This document shows positions 46,801 to 57,503 of a stretch of DNA of 64,000 nucleotides, piece by piece. Below the pieces are notes generated by a model, which saw only the letters and a program-made list of their open reading frames with translations, was not told the origin of the DNA and searched no databases. The DNA comes from Limnomonas spitsbergensis (Eukaryota > Chlorophyta > Chlorophyceae > Chlamydomonadales): NCBI GenBank assembly GCA_037349105.1, contig JAYJMM010000032.1, positions 62,001-126,000 on the forward strand, read 5' to 3'. The translations under genes and the position numbers were made by a program. The stretch's first letter is position 1. Every line of letters begins with the position of its first letter.

Positions 46801-48080
46801 AATGGGCTCCATAGTTCCGCGGACCCCCCCCCTCCGCGGAAAAGAATGCGTTCCTCCACCCTTTCGAAAGTTCCTCCACCCGTTCCTCCACACCTGTTCC
46901 AAGAGATAGGGTCGAGGAAAAGTTCCTCCACGGAGGAAACAAATTCCTCCACCAATCATAACCGGGATGTAAACCCTTACTCCATTCAATGATTGAGGAG
47001 GCTTAGCATAGTATTGTACTTGAGGGTTTTGCCTACCTTGGCCAGGCACTGGTAATATGGAAGAATAAAGTGTGCGAGTGGTGGTGGGTCCTCCCCAAAC
47101 ATCATCTTCACACTCTAAGCACCCTGGGGGAGCTTCACCTAGATAGGCTAGAGCGGGGGTTCCTCCCTAGGTAAGGTATGTGTCGCACCATAAACCCGTA
47201 AATGCGCCAATATGGTGCACTCACAAAATGAGTCCTTAGACAGGTCTTTGATGCTCATAATTAAGGTACACTGCGGTACAAAGTACAGCTGCTGTAAAGT
47301 AAGCAAGCTGTCAAGAAACTACACACCGCACATCGGGGCACAACATGAGGAGACGGTATTATAAATAGGGGGTGGTATCCACCTTCATTCACATAACAGA
47401 TGTATTTGCTCCGTTTAAACACTCTGAAACCATTTAGAAATTGAAACCGTTTAGAACTGTAAACCATTTAGACTGACTCTGCCAAACTGAAACACCTAGA
47501 TTAAACCTTATCCTGAAATATTTGTCGGATCCTTATCCTGGCTGCCCATCGGGCCCAGCCACACATTGTCATAGTTTGAACACACGGGAATCTCTGCTGC
47601 CCCTCCTGGGTCAGCCTTCAAAACACGCTTAAGTAACCACGTCTAACAGGAACTCCTCAGAAAATGTACTCGCTGCCCTTGCCCCACTGCACCTTTGACA
47701 CCTGGCCCTCTGGGACACAAGAGACGCGTGCAACAGCAGCGATAAACAAACTTGTACTGCTCCACGCATTTCTACCTAGCTTGTTTCAACTAGACTCTTG
47801 ACTCCAGGCCCCCGCTGGTTCAGCCGGGCGGCCTGCCCTTGTTCTCATTAGAACACCACAGAATTTTCTGCACTGTTATCTCCTTTCAACAAGGGATATC
47901 CAAACTCGAGGCACTCCCAAGTGCGCCTATCCCTCGCCAAAAAGAGAAAATGCCTGACTGTAAAAAGAAAGGGGCTTTTTGCTGCCGCGAAGCGGCTGCA
48001 GCTCGGCTCCGCACCCGCCGTCGAGCGTTTTGGCTACTCGACTGTCCAGAATTGCTCTCATTCGTGAATTACATTTTGCA
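43881..48080. other. Long stretch without a convincing gene
   Basis: Contains TGTCGCACCATAAA at about 44938 and again at 47181, each followed by loosely similar sequence, possibly ends of a decayed element. There is a perfect hairpin at 45745-45769, and TTCCTCCAC repeats at 46850-46950. A minus frame at 46403-46188 (MRRQLHLFESIDRAKAKATK, then DYVPTELSDTNDD) is plausible as a first exon but unsupported otherwise. Confidence 0.4.
45745..45769. other. Perfect 10-bp hairpin
   Basis: GGCTCCGCAG, loop AGAAG, CTGCGGAGCC. No U-tract follows it and there is no gene beside it. Confidence 0.7.
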
Positions 48081-48540
48081 GTATGAGTTCTGAATCATCC
48101 TGTAGTGCATCTAGTGATGCATCAAAAGAATGAGGCCGATATCACGATGGCCATTGTGCGCCCCAAGACACAGTCTGGCATTTTCAGCTTTCTTTCTGGT
48201 AGTAATTCAGGCCCCATACCTCCAGGCCCCATACGCCCGAATTTAACTTTCCATTACCTGTAGTAGGCTTGAGTGGCTTTGATGAGGCCAGTTAAAGATT
48301 CGTAGACTCGAACATCAGCACTGATAACATTGACAGATCGGAATAACACAGTCAAATTACATCAGACATGAGACAAGAATCTCAAGCCACACACTGTTTC
48401 TGAAAATCCCCAAACCCCCACGGGGGCCACTTGATTGCCCCCGGACCCCCGGGAGGGGGGGCCCCCCCGCACCTCCCCCGCGAGGCTTCGCCGCGCCGTC
48501 CACACTTTCCCACACCTCAGGCATTTTCATCAATTGAAGA
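48081..48540 (+). mobile_element. Dispersed element copy B (inverted copy of 8500-9152)
   Basis: Reads MSSESSCSASSDAS from an ATG at 48081, then a stop, then GIFSFLSG in another frame, a diverged VGLSGF...DSNIST piece, and the GC-rich palindromic block (48440-48515, GGCTTCGCCGCGCCGTCCAC). The order and strand relations are those of copy A reversed. Stops and frame changes show it is dead. Confidence 0.5.
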
Positions 48541-49925
48541 TTTTGGAGGAAAACTGATGCTTGCCGAATTGGTCACTCATGTAATGTCAAGCACTACCGG
48601 TACCGCCTTGAAGACCCAGGTCTGCATTTTGAGCCCATTTGCGGTGTTGCTAGCAGCTCGGATGCTTGCAAGACAGCGACAAGGATGCTGGATGTAGGAA
48701 ATTGGAGAAAGCCTGGGTGGCCACCAAAGCAGCCTTGTGCAACAGCAATAGATGAGGGACCAACAACAGCAGCAGGAACAGCAGCGGCGGCAGAGCTGCA
48801 AGAGCCATAGCGGCAGCACTGAGGACTGACTTTGAGCTTACCGTTTACTCAAGAATCCTTGTAATCTCAGACACGTCGTAAATTGAGCAACTTACAATGA
48901 AGCATCTGATGATGATGCCCAACGCTGTTTCTGAGCTCCGGGAGCCTCTTCTTCACTCATGGGCGAAATATATATCAATACAAAATATGACATGTGCATC
49001 ACTGCCCTTCCCACCCTCTGCTCCTGACAGCTACCGGCGGACACAGATTCGTCCTGACGGTTTTGCACAACACTAGCACAAGGCATAAGCTTCCTTGCGT
49101 TGGCGTTGGGGCTGTGGGGAAAGACCTGCGGCGGCGTGTATTGGTTCTACATGTTGTGCCCTCTGGCGACAACAACTGTCCTTGTCATCGCTCAGACTGT
49201 CATCCCGAGGGTCGTCATTGGCTTTGACTGTGCTTTAAGTCAGCGAGCATGCTCAGATGTCAGATTTTTACTACAATCGATAATGCCCCGCGACTCTGAC
49301 GTACGTGAGTTTGGGTTTGCTTTGGGGTATTGCCCAGCGCATTCAAAAATACGTGAGCTCTCACCCTTCACCTCCCTTCTCCAGAGAAGACATTTTTGGC
49401 GATGCATGGCTGTCGGCGATAAAACGGGCGAAATGTGAATAATTGATTTTGTCGTATTTTGTATGCTCGTGGCCGAAGGCTAGATGTAAATACCCTGACT
49501 GGCTGAAGGCTTGGCTCTCAACGTGCGAGAATGCGTAAAGTACATCATTTCTCGAGCTAGGGCAGTAGGGTGGGAACGTCATATTAATATTTTACAATGG
49601 GAGATGAAATCAAAAGCGGCAGTGACTACTGACTAATAAAACCGGCGGATGCTTGCCAGCGTTTTTGGGGGGGCCTTAAATGGCCTGAGGCCATACGGTA
49701 ATCAAGGCCATAAAAATTAATGCAAAAATGGAAGGGGGGGCGAAAGAAAGCCAGGGAGGAAGAAACCCTATCCCCCCCCCCCCCCCCAAAACGAGCACCC
49801 AACGAGCCTACCATCCCCCCCCCCACACCCCGCCTCCGGAACCCATTGCAATTCAAATATCTCAGTCAAAATTCAAAATTACAGGGCATGTAAGGGGTGT
49901 TTTTTGATCAGCTCGTCAGGGTGCT

Positions 49926-50810
49926 TCAACTGGTATATTTAAATTTGTTAGGTGATGACATGCCAACACTCCAACAGTCAACAAAAATCCGACTCACCTG
50001 GTTTCGGGGTGTGTCCAACTCAACAGATTCCTTGCTCGGGATGGGGATTAACTCTACCCACTTAGAATGATGCTCTACACACACCATGCCAAATTTGTTG
50101 CCCCTTGGTGTTGGGGTAAAAGGCTCGCACAGATCCACTCCCCATCTTCAGAACAACCCTTCGAAAGGCAACGGATGAAGCTCTGGCTGCAGGTGGTTAA
50201 ACGTGGATCCCTTGGCCCGGTCGCACACATGGCACCCCTGGACTGCCTTCCTGACCGCTTTCCTGAGCCCTCTCCACCAGTGATGCTGCACTACCATAAA
50301 CGCCATACGATGGCTCCCGAAATTCCCAGTATTGGCCTGAGCCTCCTGAATCACTGCCAACCGATCCTCTGGCCTGGGCACTACACTCCTGCGTCCGTCT
50401 GCCATGATGCGCACCAGGACACCTCCCCTCTCTTCTTCCCACCTCAACGTCGCTGCCTGCGCCTCACCCTTGCCTGCTCTTCTAGACCCATTCCTGGCTG
50501 GTGCTCCCCCTGGCGCAGGTCCTGCATGACCGGTTCATCTAGCCAGATGTGAACCTGGGGTGCTGGTCTTGCCCCCCCTTCGGCAACCTCCATTATTTCA
50601 TCCTCACTATCCCCATCGTCTACCTGGGCTCTCCTTTCCTTCCGGCTCTTGAGCTGCATCTGCCTTGTCGGCTGCCGCTGCCGCCCCCAGACCCTGCCTG
50701 TAGGTCGCGGCCACCTCCCCGGCACCCGTGCACGCCTCTCCTGCAGTAACAAGCGCATAGTGACTGGACAACAGCGGTAGGACACCCGCAGACGGGTCAT
50801 CATTCTGAGT
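49926..50810 (-). mobile_element. Ty3/gypsy pol remnant: integrase zinc finger and core start
   Basis: On minus, 50447-50148 encodes a retroviral-type integrase H2C2 region (GSHRM, HHWWRGLRKAV, CHVCDRAKG), the N-terminal DNA-binding part of integrase. 50138-49926 continues as the start of the catalytic core (DLCEPFTPTPRGNKF, HHSKWVELIPIPSKES) and then stops. Upstream, 50803-50444 reads a linker in a shifted frame (HIWLDEPVMQDLRQGEHQPG, GLEEQARVRRRQRR). The frame changes and the missing rest of the core show a degenerate element. No LTRs were identified. Confidence 0.7.
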
Positions 50811-50999
50811 CACACTTGCCGACCTGCGAGCCATTTCTACAGGCATAGGTTTTGCTAGGCCCAGCGCCACACTGAACCACGCCTCTAGGGCCCACGAGTC
50901 CATGCATCGCCCTAGCGCCTCCCTGTGACCAGGCCCGCCATCTTCCCGGCTGGGACCCGCTCCCCCTACTCCCCCTTGCTCCCCAACAGCGCGTGCGCT

Positions 51000-51460
51000 A
51001 CTGCGCTTGGTGGCTGTATGCTCTCTGCAGTTCGTGGGCGGCCTCAGAGAGGGGCAGATGTGTGAATAGGCATGTAAGGTATGGGAGCATAAAGGCTGAT
51101 AAACGAACTGGGAAGGTGAGGCTGCCGGAATAACAAGCACACACAACAATGGTGGTGGGAGGGGAGGGGAGGGAATGACCAACAAGCACGGCGGTCACCC
51201 TCCGGTCCACCTTCACACTAATTTGCACCCCACACCAACACTTGGCCCACCCAAACCCACACTCGAAACCACCTGTGCCTGTGCAAGGGCCTGCCCCACC
51301 GACTTCAGCTGTTCCTTTAGGACCAGCCTCTCTTGCTGCAACTTCAGAAAGGTCTCCATCGTTGCTGCTGTCTTACGCCCATGCAGATCTGGCTGGCCCT
51401 GGTCTTTCAGCCACCCTTCTCTCCTGCTGCTGTCTGGGCCTGTAGCCTCGCGATTTCAGA
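51000..51460 (-). pseudogene. Coiled-coil exons paralogous to 35.3-35.7 kb
   Basis: Minus-strand 51365-51273 reads METFLKLQQERLVLKEQLKS to a CACAG|GTGGTT donor, matching ALESLMKLQHETLAEGVLEA at 35.6 kb. Around 51058-51000 reads LSEAAHELQRAYSHQAQ, matching LSGRLHEMQSVYNYRT at 35.3 kb. Intervening intron-like DNA is also shared (GGTGGGAGGGGAGGGGAGGG). A further helical piece lies at about 51450-51400 (MIRSEIARLQAQTAAGEK). The two loci are old duplicates; expression is unknown. Confidence 0.4.
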
Positions 51461-52386
51461 GCGAATCATTGCTGGTGGTGCGCGATCTTGCTTCGGCCTC
51501 GCCGATCCGAGGATCTTTAGCATGTCGGTCGCTGCGGCTGGGTGACCAAGACCTTTGGATCCAACTGAGGTGTCAAACCTACCGTACTTATCAAAATCCA
51601 CGCAGCTTTGTAGTTTTCGGCAGAGCCCCCCCGGGCGGCCGAAGGTCACGGGGGCGATGCCCCCAGTTTCCACCCGTTTCCGTCCGTCCGTCCGTCCGTC
51701 CGTCCGCCTGATGTTTCTGGAACGTCACGGAAACTTTACACGCTACAGTGCAAATCAACCGGCTGTATTTATGAAGGTTATTCCTGTCAGACCTCAAAGA
51801 CCGAGGTGCAGAAATGAGAAACTCAGCTACCAAGGCTGGATCTACCAGCGGATGACGTAAGGTGTCGTCACGCTGTCCCCTGGTGTCACGCGACAGGCCG
51901 ACAGCTGCTGCTTCGCTTCTCTATGCGCAATTCGAAACGCATCATTAAAAGCACGCACTTAGCCAGAGACAGAGTTGTGACAAATATTTTGAAATCCTTC
52001 AACATGGCGAGGGGGATTGCATGGGGTCCAGGTGACCCCATCCGCACCTGCGCCTGCTCTCTGAAAAGTCACATACCCGACTGCTCTGCCGTTTTTCGTG
52101 CTGCGCAGCAGCACCTCTGATTACTTGTCTTCTCTATTCTCTACACTCGCCCTAGCCACGTCTGCAAGTTATCTGTGAAATTGGTTATCGAGGTGAGCAA
52201 CTGTTCAATGCTAGGAAGCCCTTGGCGTAGAACATGCGCTTCTTGCATCGGCCTCGCTTTCGGTGTCTCAGACGTGATATACCCATATTTACCTGCATCC
52301 TGAAGTCCCTTACCGGACCCCCGGGGGTCTAGGCAGTAAAGTAGGCAAGTCACCTCTGGTATGAACAGGGGCAAAAAGGGAAGAAG

Positions 52387-54879
52387 TTGCAAGATGTCAT
52401 TGTGACTTCTTTTGAAAATATATATCGTGCCAGAGTCAAAACCGCGTCTCCCCAGTTAATACACATCCAATTCAGGCTCATACCCAATGCTTTCAACAAG
52501 AGTACGCACAGGACCTTTCGTGTCTGTCCCAACAAGGGGAAGAATGCAGGCCAGTTATTAAGGCCAGTCATTAAGGACCTTGCAATTTAATCTCGTTGGA
52601 ACGGTAATCTGTGACCTGGAGCTACAGCTGGGATACGATTCCACTGACATCACGCCACAGGAACTGCAGCGGGTCGTCATCGATGTCATCGATGCCATTG
52701 TGGAGCCATGGCAGCTGTGCAAAGGCAGCATCAAGGGGCCCAGCTGTCCAGCGAAACAGCTCTTGAATGGGTCCTTCATCTTTGAGCCGTGCAGTGTCAA
52801 GTCCAGCAGACACCAGAGCACGTCCGACTGGGACGAAGCTTTGCAGTTCGTAGTGCAGAGGTGGGACCTGGCCGACATGAATAAGGCGCAGGCCAAGAAG
52901 CTGGAGCCCGCCCTTAGGCAAGTGTACGGGGACATGGTCCAGAACGAGGCAGCGTTCGGTGTGGTAGGTCAGGGTGTATGTTTTTATTTGGGGAGGGGAC
53001 TGTTGCTCAACCTGCCTCGTTTGAAAGCCGTTGGCATCCGGCTGCCTCCTATGGGAGTTCATTGCAGTGTGAATGGTCATTTGCTGCTGCTGGTATCGTC
53101 TTTGGTGGGAGTACCCTTGCAGCGTTCTTTATGAAGGCGGTTGGGTTGGAAGGAAACACTGGAGCCGGGGCCGAAATCTGTGTGTGAATGTGCACGCAGG
53201 TCACGACATTCAACGTCGCAGTGATGCTGCGGCGTGCCGAAGACGTCCTAGACAAGACGCTCTTTGTGTCCACACCGATCAGCCTTGACCGCATGCTGCT
53301 GGCGCTGCTGACGCTCATGGAGCAGGCGTGGCTGTTAAGACGTTTGAAGCAGCACCTAAAGCGCGGAGAAGTGCCGCGGACACCGCCACGCAGCAGCGGC
53401 GCTGCCGGCCGAGGGGGCGCACGCGGTGGCGCTACTGGCTGAGGGGACGCTGCCGACCGAGGGGGCGCATGTAGCCTTGATTCTGGCCAAGAGGATGTCG
53501 CTGGTCAATTGGACATTGTCGGCCGTGTGAGCTCACTTAGCTTCAGATGCAGCTTTGTTGCCGGCCGAGAGGACGCTGCTGGCCGGAGGCGTGCTGACGG
53601 CCGAGGGATCACTGCCGGCCAAGAGGGCGCAAGCAGCAGCAGCGACAGCGGCAGCGAAGGTGGTGAGCAGTGTCCTCGCCTGAAGGTCTGCGCATTCAGC
53701 GATGTGGGACTCACAAGCCTTTGTGTCGCAAACGGCCGCCACGGCCCACTGCTGCAGGTGCGTGGCGGGCTGATAGTTGGCATATGGGTTTGGCCCCAAA
53801 CGATGCTTATTTCGATTGTGCCCACGTGTCAAAAAATGTGAATAGCTTAGGGGTTGCGGGAGGGCGTCAAAGACTCATTGCTTGGGGGCATGGGTTCGCC
53901 TGGGGGGTCCTGGGCGTAGCCTCAAGAGCTCGGAAACAGCTGTAGGTATATGCATGAGAGTCTGGAGTCAGGCTTGCTGACTTGCCCCTAATGATGCTGG
54001 CACAACTACCGGGCCAGTGATTGCTGTGGGGTTTGCCGGCTGCTATGTTGCTATTGCCGATTTGGCCTGGTCCTCATGCTTGCTGTTGAGGCCGCCTGAC
54101 AGGATTCTTGCCCCTCGCGTCTGGGACCCTTCCGCATTCACATTGATATATGCCTTGCTTGCTGCATCTGCGAAAAGGCCGGAAAATAAATTTAGCTTGG
54201 CGATTAGGCATCTATGTATGTGCCATTGAACATTTCCATCCCCTTTTTATCCAGCCTCTCCCCTGCTCGACTGTAAGGCAGGGGTTCCTTTGCCGCTGCA
54301 AATGCCAAAGGCAATTTATAAATAAATGACTGATACCGTTTGAGGCGATATATTCCCTAGGAGAATTTCACTGTCGACCCCCTCGTCCTCTAGGACTGCC
54401 AGTCCCGTCTCTCTCATTCTTACTTTCCTACACCCGTTATGCAGGGCCAAGTGGAGGGGAGGGCAGCCGTAATCAAGTTGTTTGACTCCCGCAAGCCAGA
54501 GGAAGTCAAGGCATTTACGGTGGAGCTGGAGAACTACCTTGCTCTAATCAAGTTGCAAGGCGATGTGCTACCGCAACTGTTGAAGTACGGCTTGATGGAC
54601 TTCACAGGAGTGTCGTTCCTGGCCTTGTCGGACGAAGGAGAGGACCTCAGCACAGGCTGCGTTGCCCTCGATGACGAGCTGGGTGGACGCATGTGCGATG
54701 CCCTGACCAAGCTGCACAGTGCGGGAGCATGCCACGGAGATGTGCGTCTACACAACTTTGTCAGGAATAGCGACGGGGACGTGAAAGTGTTGGACCTTGA
54801 GAGCTTGCGCTTCGATGTGAGCGAGGCAGAGAAGACAGCGGAGCTGCAAGTTGCTTGGGCACTGTGCAATGCTCACTGA
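52387..54879 (+). pseudogene. Kinase-like gene with N-terminal helical region, frameshifted
   Basis: Coding blocks: 52387-52561 (FENIYRARVKTASPQLIHIQ), 52562-52963 (DITPQELQRVVIDVIDAIVE; SDWDEALQFVVQRWDLADM; donor at 52964), 53200 to about 53442 (VTTFNVAVMLRRAEDVLDKT), about 53671-53757 and 54445-54879. The junction 52963/53200 is phase 0 and so is 53757/54445. The last exon has a Lys in AVIKLFD, catalytic loop HGDVRLHNF and metal-site DLE (VLDLES), fitting an aminoglycoside-phosphotransferase or Crinkler/FunK1-like kinase fold (family level is inference). Between the first two blocks a 13-bp direct duplication (GGCCAGTTATTAA/GGCCAGTCATTAA, 52549-52574) shifts the frame; one copy would leave it open. 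The link from 53442 to 53671 is unresolved. The start is not identified. Confidence 0.5.
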
Positions 54880-56373
54880 GTTGGCGGGCAACTCCTTGGG
54901 AATTGGGGTTGAGACTACATTCTGGGTGTAGAGGATGCAAGCTTTGTGCCCCTACAATTAGGTTAGGATTGGGGAAGGGGGAAGCATTCAAGGCGGACGA
55001 GGGTTTTAGCATGGGTTGGGCAGGAGCTGACTACGAGAAGGAGAACTGGGAAAAAGGGAGCAAGACGGTGTGAATAGAAATGGATTGTGCAGCCGGGGAA
55101 GAAGGTGTTGCGCCATGCCGGCAGGCAGATGAGTCTGATGATGCAACTCGCTTGTCCTCACAGAAGTGGGGCAGAGGCAAGGGAACCCTTGGGTCCAGTG
55201 TTTTTTTCCGGACTGGGAATTCTGTGGATCAGTTACTACAACATGACTGGGTTTGTCCAAACGGGGTTTCCAGGTTTTTATTACAAGTGCCGCTAATACC
55301 TACAACGCACCTTCCAGATTTGTAGTGTGCGAGGTTCGGTGTTGGGGTGGTCAGGCCAAATATCCAAAGAAAACATGTTCGGTAGGATTACAGAGCACCA
55401 CACGTTTTGCGTGGCCAAGAAGGCCCCCAGAAGCTGACGTCGGCTGACGTGTCGAACTGATTCGACACCATGGCCGACCTGTCAAACGCGATTCTATCAC
55501 GCGAGCAGCTCAGCCCTCGTAGATTCTAACGAAATATATCCCTCACCCCCGGGCAAAGCATATGCACTTGTTCAACTAGGACGCTACAGGCACAGCCAGT
55601 CAGCCACATCGAGAGCTGGCGTTTTTTTAAGAAAGAAAAATCGTGGGGATCTTTGCCACCTTCCCCGGGTTTCTTTTGGTGTATTTTCTTTTCTTGACCC
55701 TTTCGCTATTTTTCAGGGTTGTTTTCTTTCGGGTGCGAACAACCATCGCGTGTCAGAGTGATAACGCACGGTCTGCAACAATTTTTTCTGCCACCGGCAG
55801 GTATCGAACTCGCGACCTCCGCTTTATCGGTATCGTCGGTGCTAGGCTGTAAGCGACTGACACCAGTACGGCATTAGTCACGGACGATTACGCTGGGTGG
55901 GTGGCGGGCGAGAGGTGTCATCGCCGCGCGGCCAACAAGCTTTTCGAATACATATCGCCTACACCCGACGTCGGGTACAATGGAATCGCATTGCTTATGC
56001 GCTGATTTTGATCGAGGCCGCGCTTGCGGCGGAAGACTGCGTTGCAACCCAGGCCGTGCATGCCGAGCGTCGCCACTCGTGTCGGTATATAGCATGGGTG
56101 GTTGGCCGGCGAGAGATGTCATCGGCCCCCAATTCGCAGCGACTGCAATAACGTTTCGAATACATATCGCCTACACCCGACGTTGAGTGCATTAGAATCA
56201 CGTTGTCAATGCGCATCTTTTGATCGCCTGCCCGGTGCCTGCTGAGCGTCGTGAGCCGTCCAGGCCGGAATAGTAGGTTCTGTTGCGCGTGTTTGTTGTA
56301 TTTTTTTTGTTTTTTTAGTCACTTTTTTTTTCTAGGCACACTTTTTTTACAGTCTCCCATGAAGGAGATCTCT
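54880..56373. other. Non-coding region before the inverted-repeat element
   Basis: No gene seen. A tRNA-like B-box (GAGTTCGATACC on minus, about 55800-55812) sits in a poorly foldable context. A 212-bp tandem duplication and T-rich runs (56300-56350) follow. Confidence 0.4.
55893..56290. repeat. Tandem duplication, 212-bp offset
   Basis: CGAATACATATCGCCTACAC begins at 55945 and 56157. Flanking sequence (GGCGAGAGGTGTCATCG versus GGCGAGAGATGTCATCG) is also duplicated, with moderate divergence. Confidence 0.75.
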
Positions 56374-56430
56374 AAAGAAAGAAAACGCCTGAGCGTGGCT
56401 TGAGGAATACGGGATTTTAAACACCGTACA
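56374..56430 (+). repeat. Left inverted terminal repeat
   Basis: 57 bp starting AAAGAAAGAAAACGCCTGAG; matches the reverse complement of 59821-59877 except at two adjacent positions near the inner end (ACACC versus ATGCC). Confidence 0.85.
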
Positions 56431-56608
56431 CTTTACTTTCCGCCAGTCACTATAGCGAGCATTGGCCCCCCGAAACCACAAAATTTGGAGCTGTTTGTGC
56501 GCACATTTACCACCAACTGTCCCCTCCCGCCGTACCCGAGTCGCTCCCAGTCCGTCCCATGCCACACTTCCTCGTCCACTTCCAACACTGCTTAGTCTAG
56601 CATGCACT

Positions 56609-57490
56609 ATGACTCGTATGTCTACCTCCCTCCCGCCCATCCTACGGCCACTTATTATGCCTGCTTTCACACGCTCACTCCTGGCACACACGTTCCAATC
56701 CTTGCCTCCCCCCCCCCACTCCTTACCCATACCAACACCTTTCCCACGACATAACACAACTCTCCCTCCCCTTCCTCCTTCACCAACCTCCCAGATCAAC
56801 ACGCTGCATCCTCCAGCCACGCTCAATGTCCTCCACATGCTTGACACTGCGCTTGAACCGGTTCATCCCCTCGACACACATCTCACCAATCTCCAACAGC
56901 AAGGCACTTGGTCTAGGGATCCCTTTCCCTCGGTCACCCCTTTCCCCCCGCCTCCGGGTGAAGACCCCAATTATCTACTTGACCAATCACTCATCGATTC
57001 CCACCTCGTCATCCATACCTCACCAGTTCACCCCGATTACGACATCCTCCCACCCCTCTCCTTCACTGTCCAAATTGGACTCCGTTATCCTACCACACAC
57101 ACATCCTTCCCTACGCCGACCCTCTCCACCTCTATGGCCCAGACTCATCTCGATAGGGCATTTGTCTACCGACCCAAAGGCACCTGCGTTGGTCACATTC
57201 CTGTCCGCCGCCTACTCTGGCTACGCGCGTGCTATGACCGCATCCGTACCACACACCCAATTGACTTCGCACGCCTCACTGACGGGTCCTTCGCACACGA
57301 TCTTGCCTCCTTACTCCTCCGTTACCGCCTCTCCAATACCTCTCCCCAACGCCCCAACATTACCTCACGTGTAACAGAGCCACCCTGCTTCATACCACCC
57401 TGCTTCATCACGCACCGGCAAACATTCACCACTACTCCCCCCCCCTGCCATCAATGCCCACTGGGTCACTCCTGCCAGCCTCCACACTGA
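56609..57490 (+). CDS. Element frame 1: Pro-rich protein, unrecognised
   Basis: First ATG in the open frame is at 56609 (MTRMSTSLPPILRPLIMPAF); the frame is open further upstream without ATG. The N-terminal half is Pro/Thr/Ser/His-rich low complexity. The second half looks folded (TVQIGLRYPT; HIPVRRLLWLRACYDRIRTT; HPIDFARLTDGSFAHDLASL). The frame ends in a nine-C run (57437-57445), after which the next frame takes over (INAHWVTPASLHTDISAI), so frames 1 and 2 were probably one protein separated by a one-base slip. No match to reverse transcriptase or a known gag. Function unknown. Confidence 0.5.
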   Translation: MTRMSTSLPPILRPLIMPAFTRSLLAHTFQSLPPPPHSLPIPTPFPRHNTTLPPLPPSPTSQINTLHPPATLNVLHMLDTALEPVHPLDTHLTNLQQQGTWSRDPFPSVTPFPPPPGEDPNYLLDQSLIDSHLVIHTSPVHPDYDILPPLSFTVQIGLRYPTTHTSFPTPTLSTSMAQTHLDRAFVYRPKGTCVGHIPVRRLLWLRACYDRIRTTHPIDFARLTDGSFAHDLASLLLRYRLSNTSPQRPNITSRVTEPPCFIPPCFITHRQTFTTTPPPCHQCPLGHSCQPPH

Positions 57491-57503
57491 TATCTCTGCT
57501 ATC

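Noticed and set aside
51683..51712. TCCG tetranucleotide run as a regulatory site
   Set aside because: A plain microsatellite with no adjacent gene.
55785..55870. tRNA gene on minus
   Set aside because: Only a B-box and a partial T-stem; no acceptor or anticodon stem.
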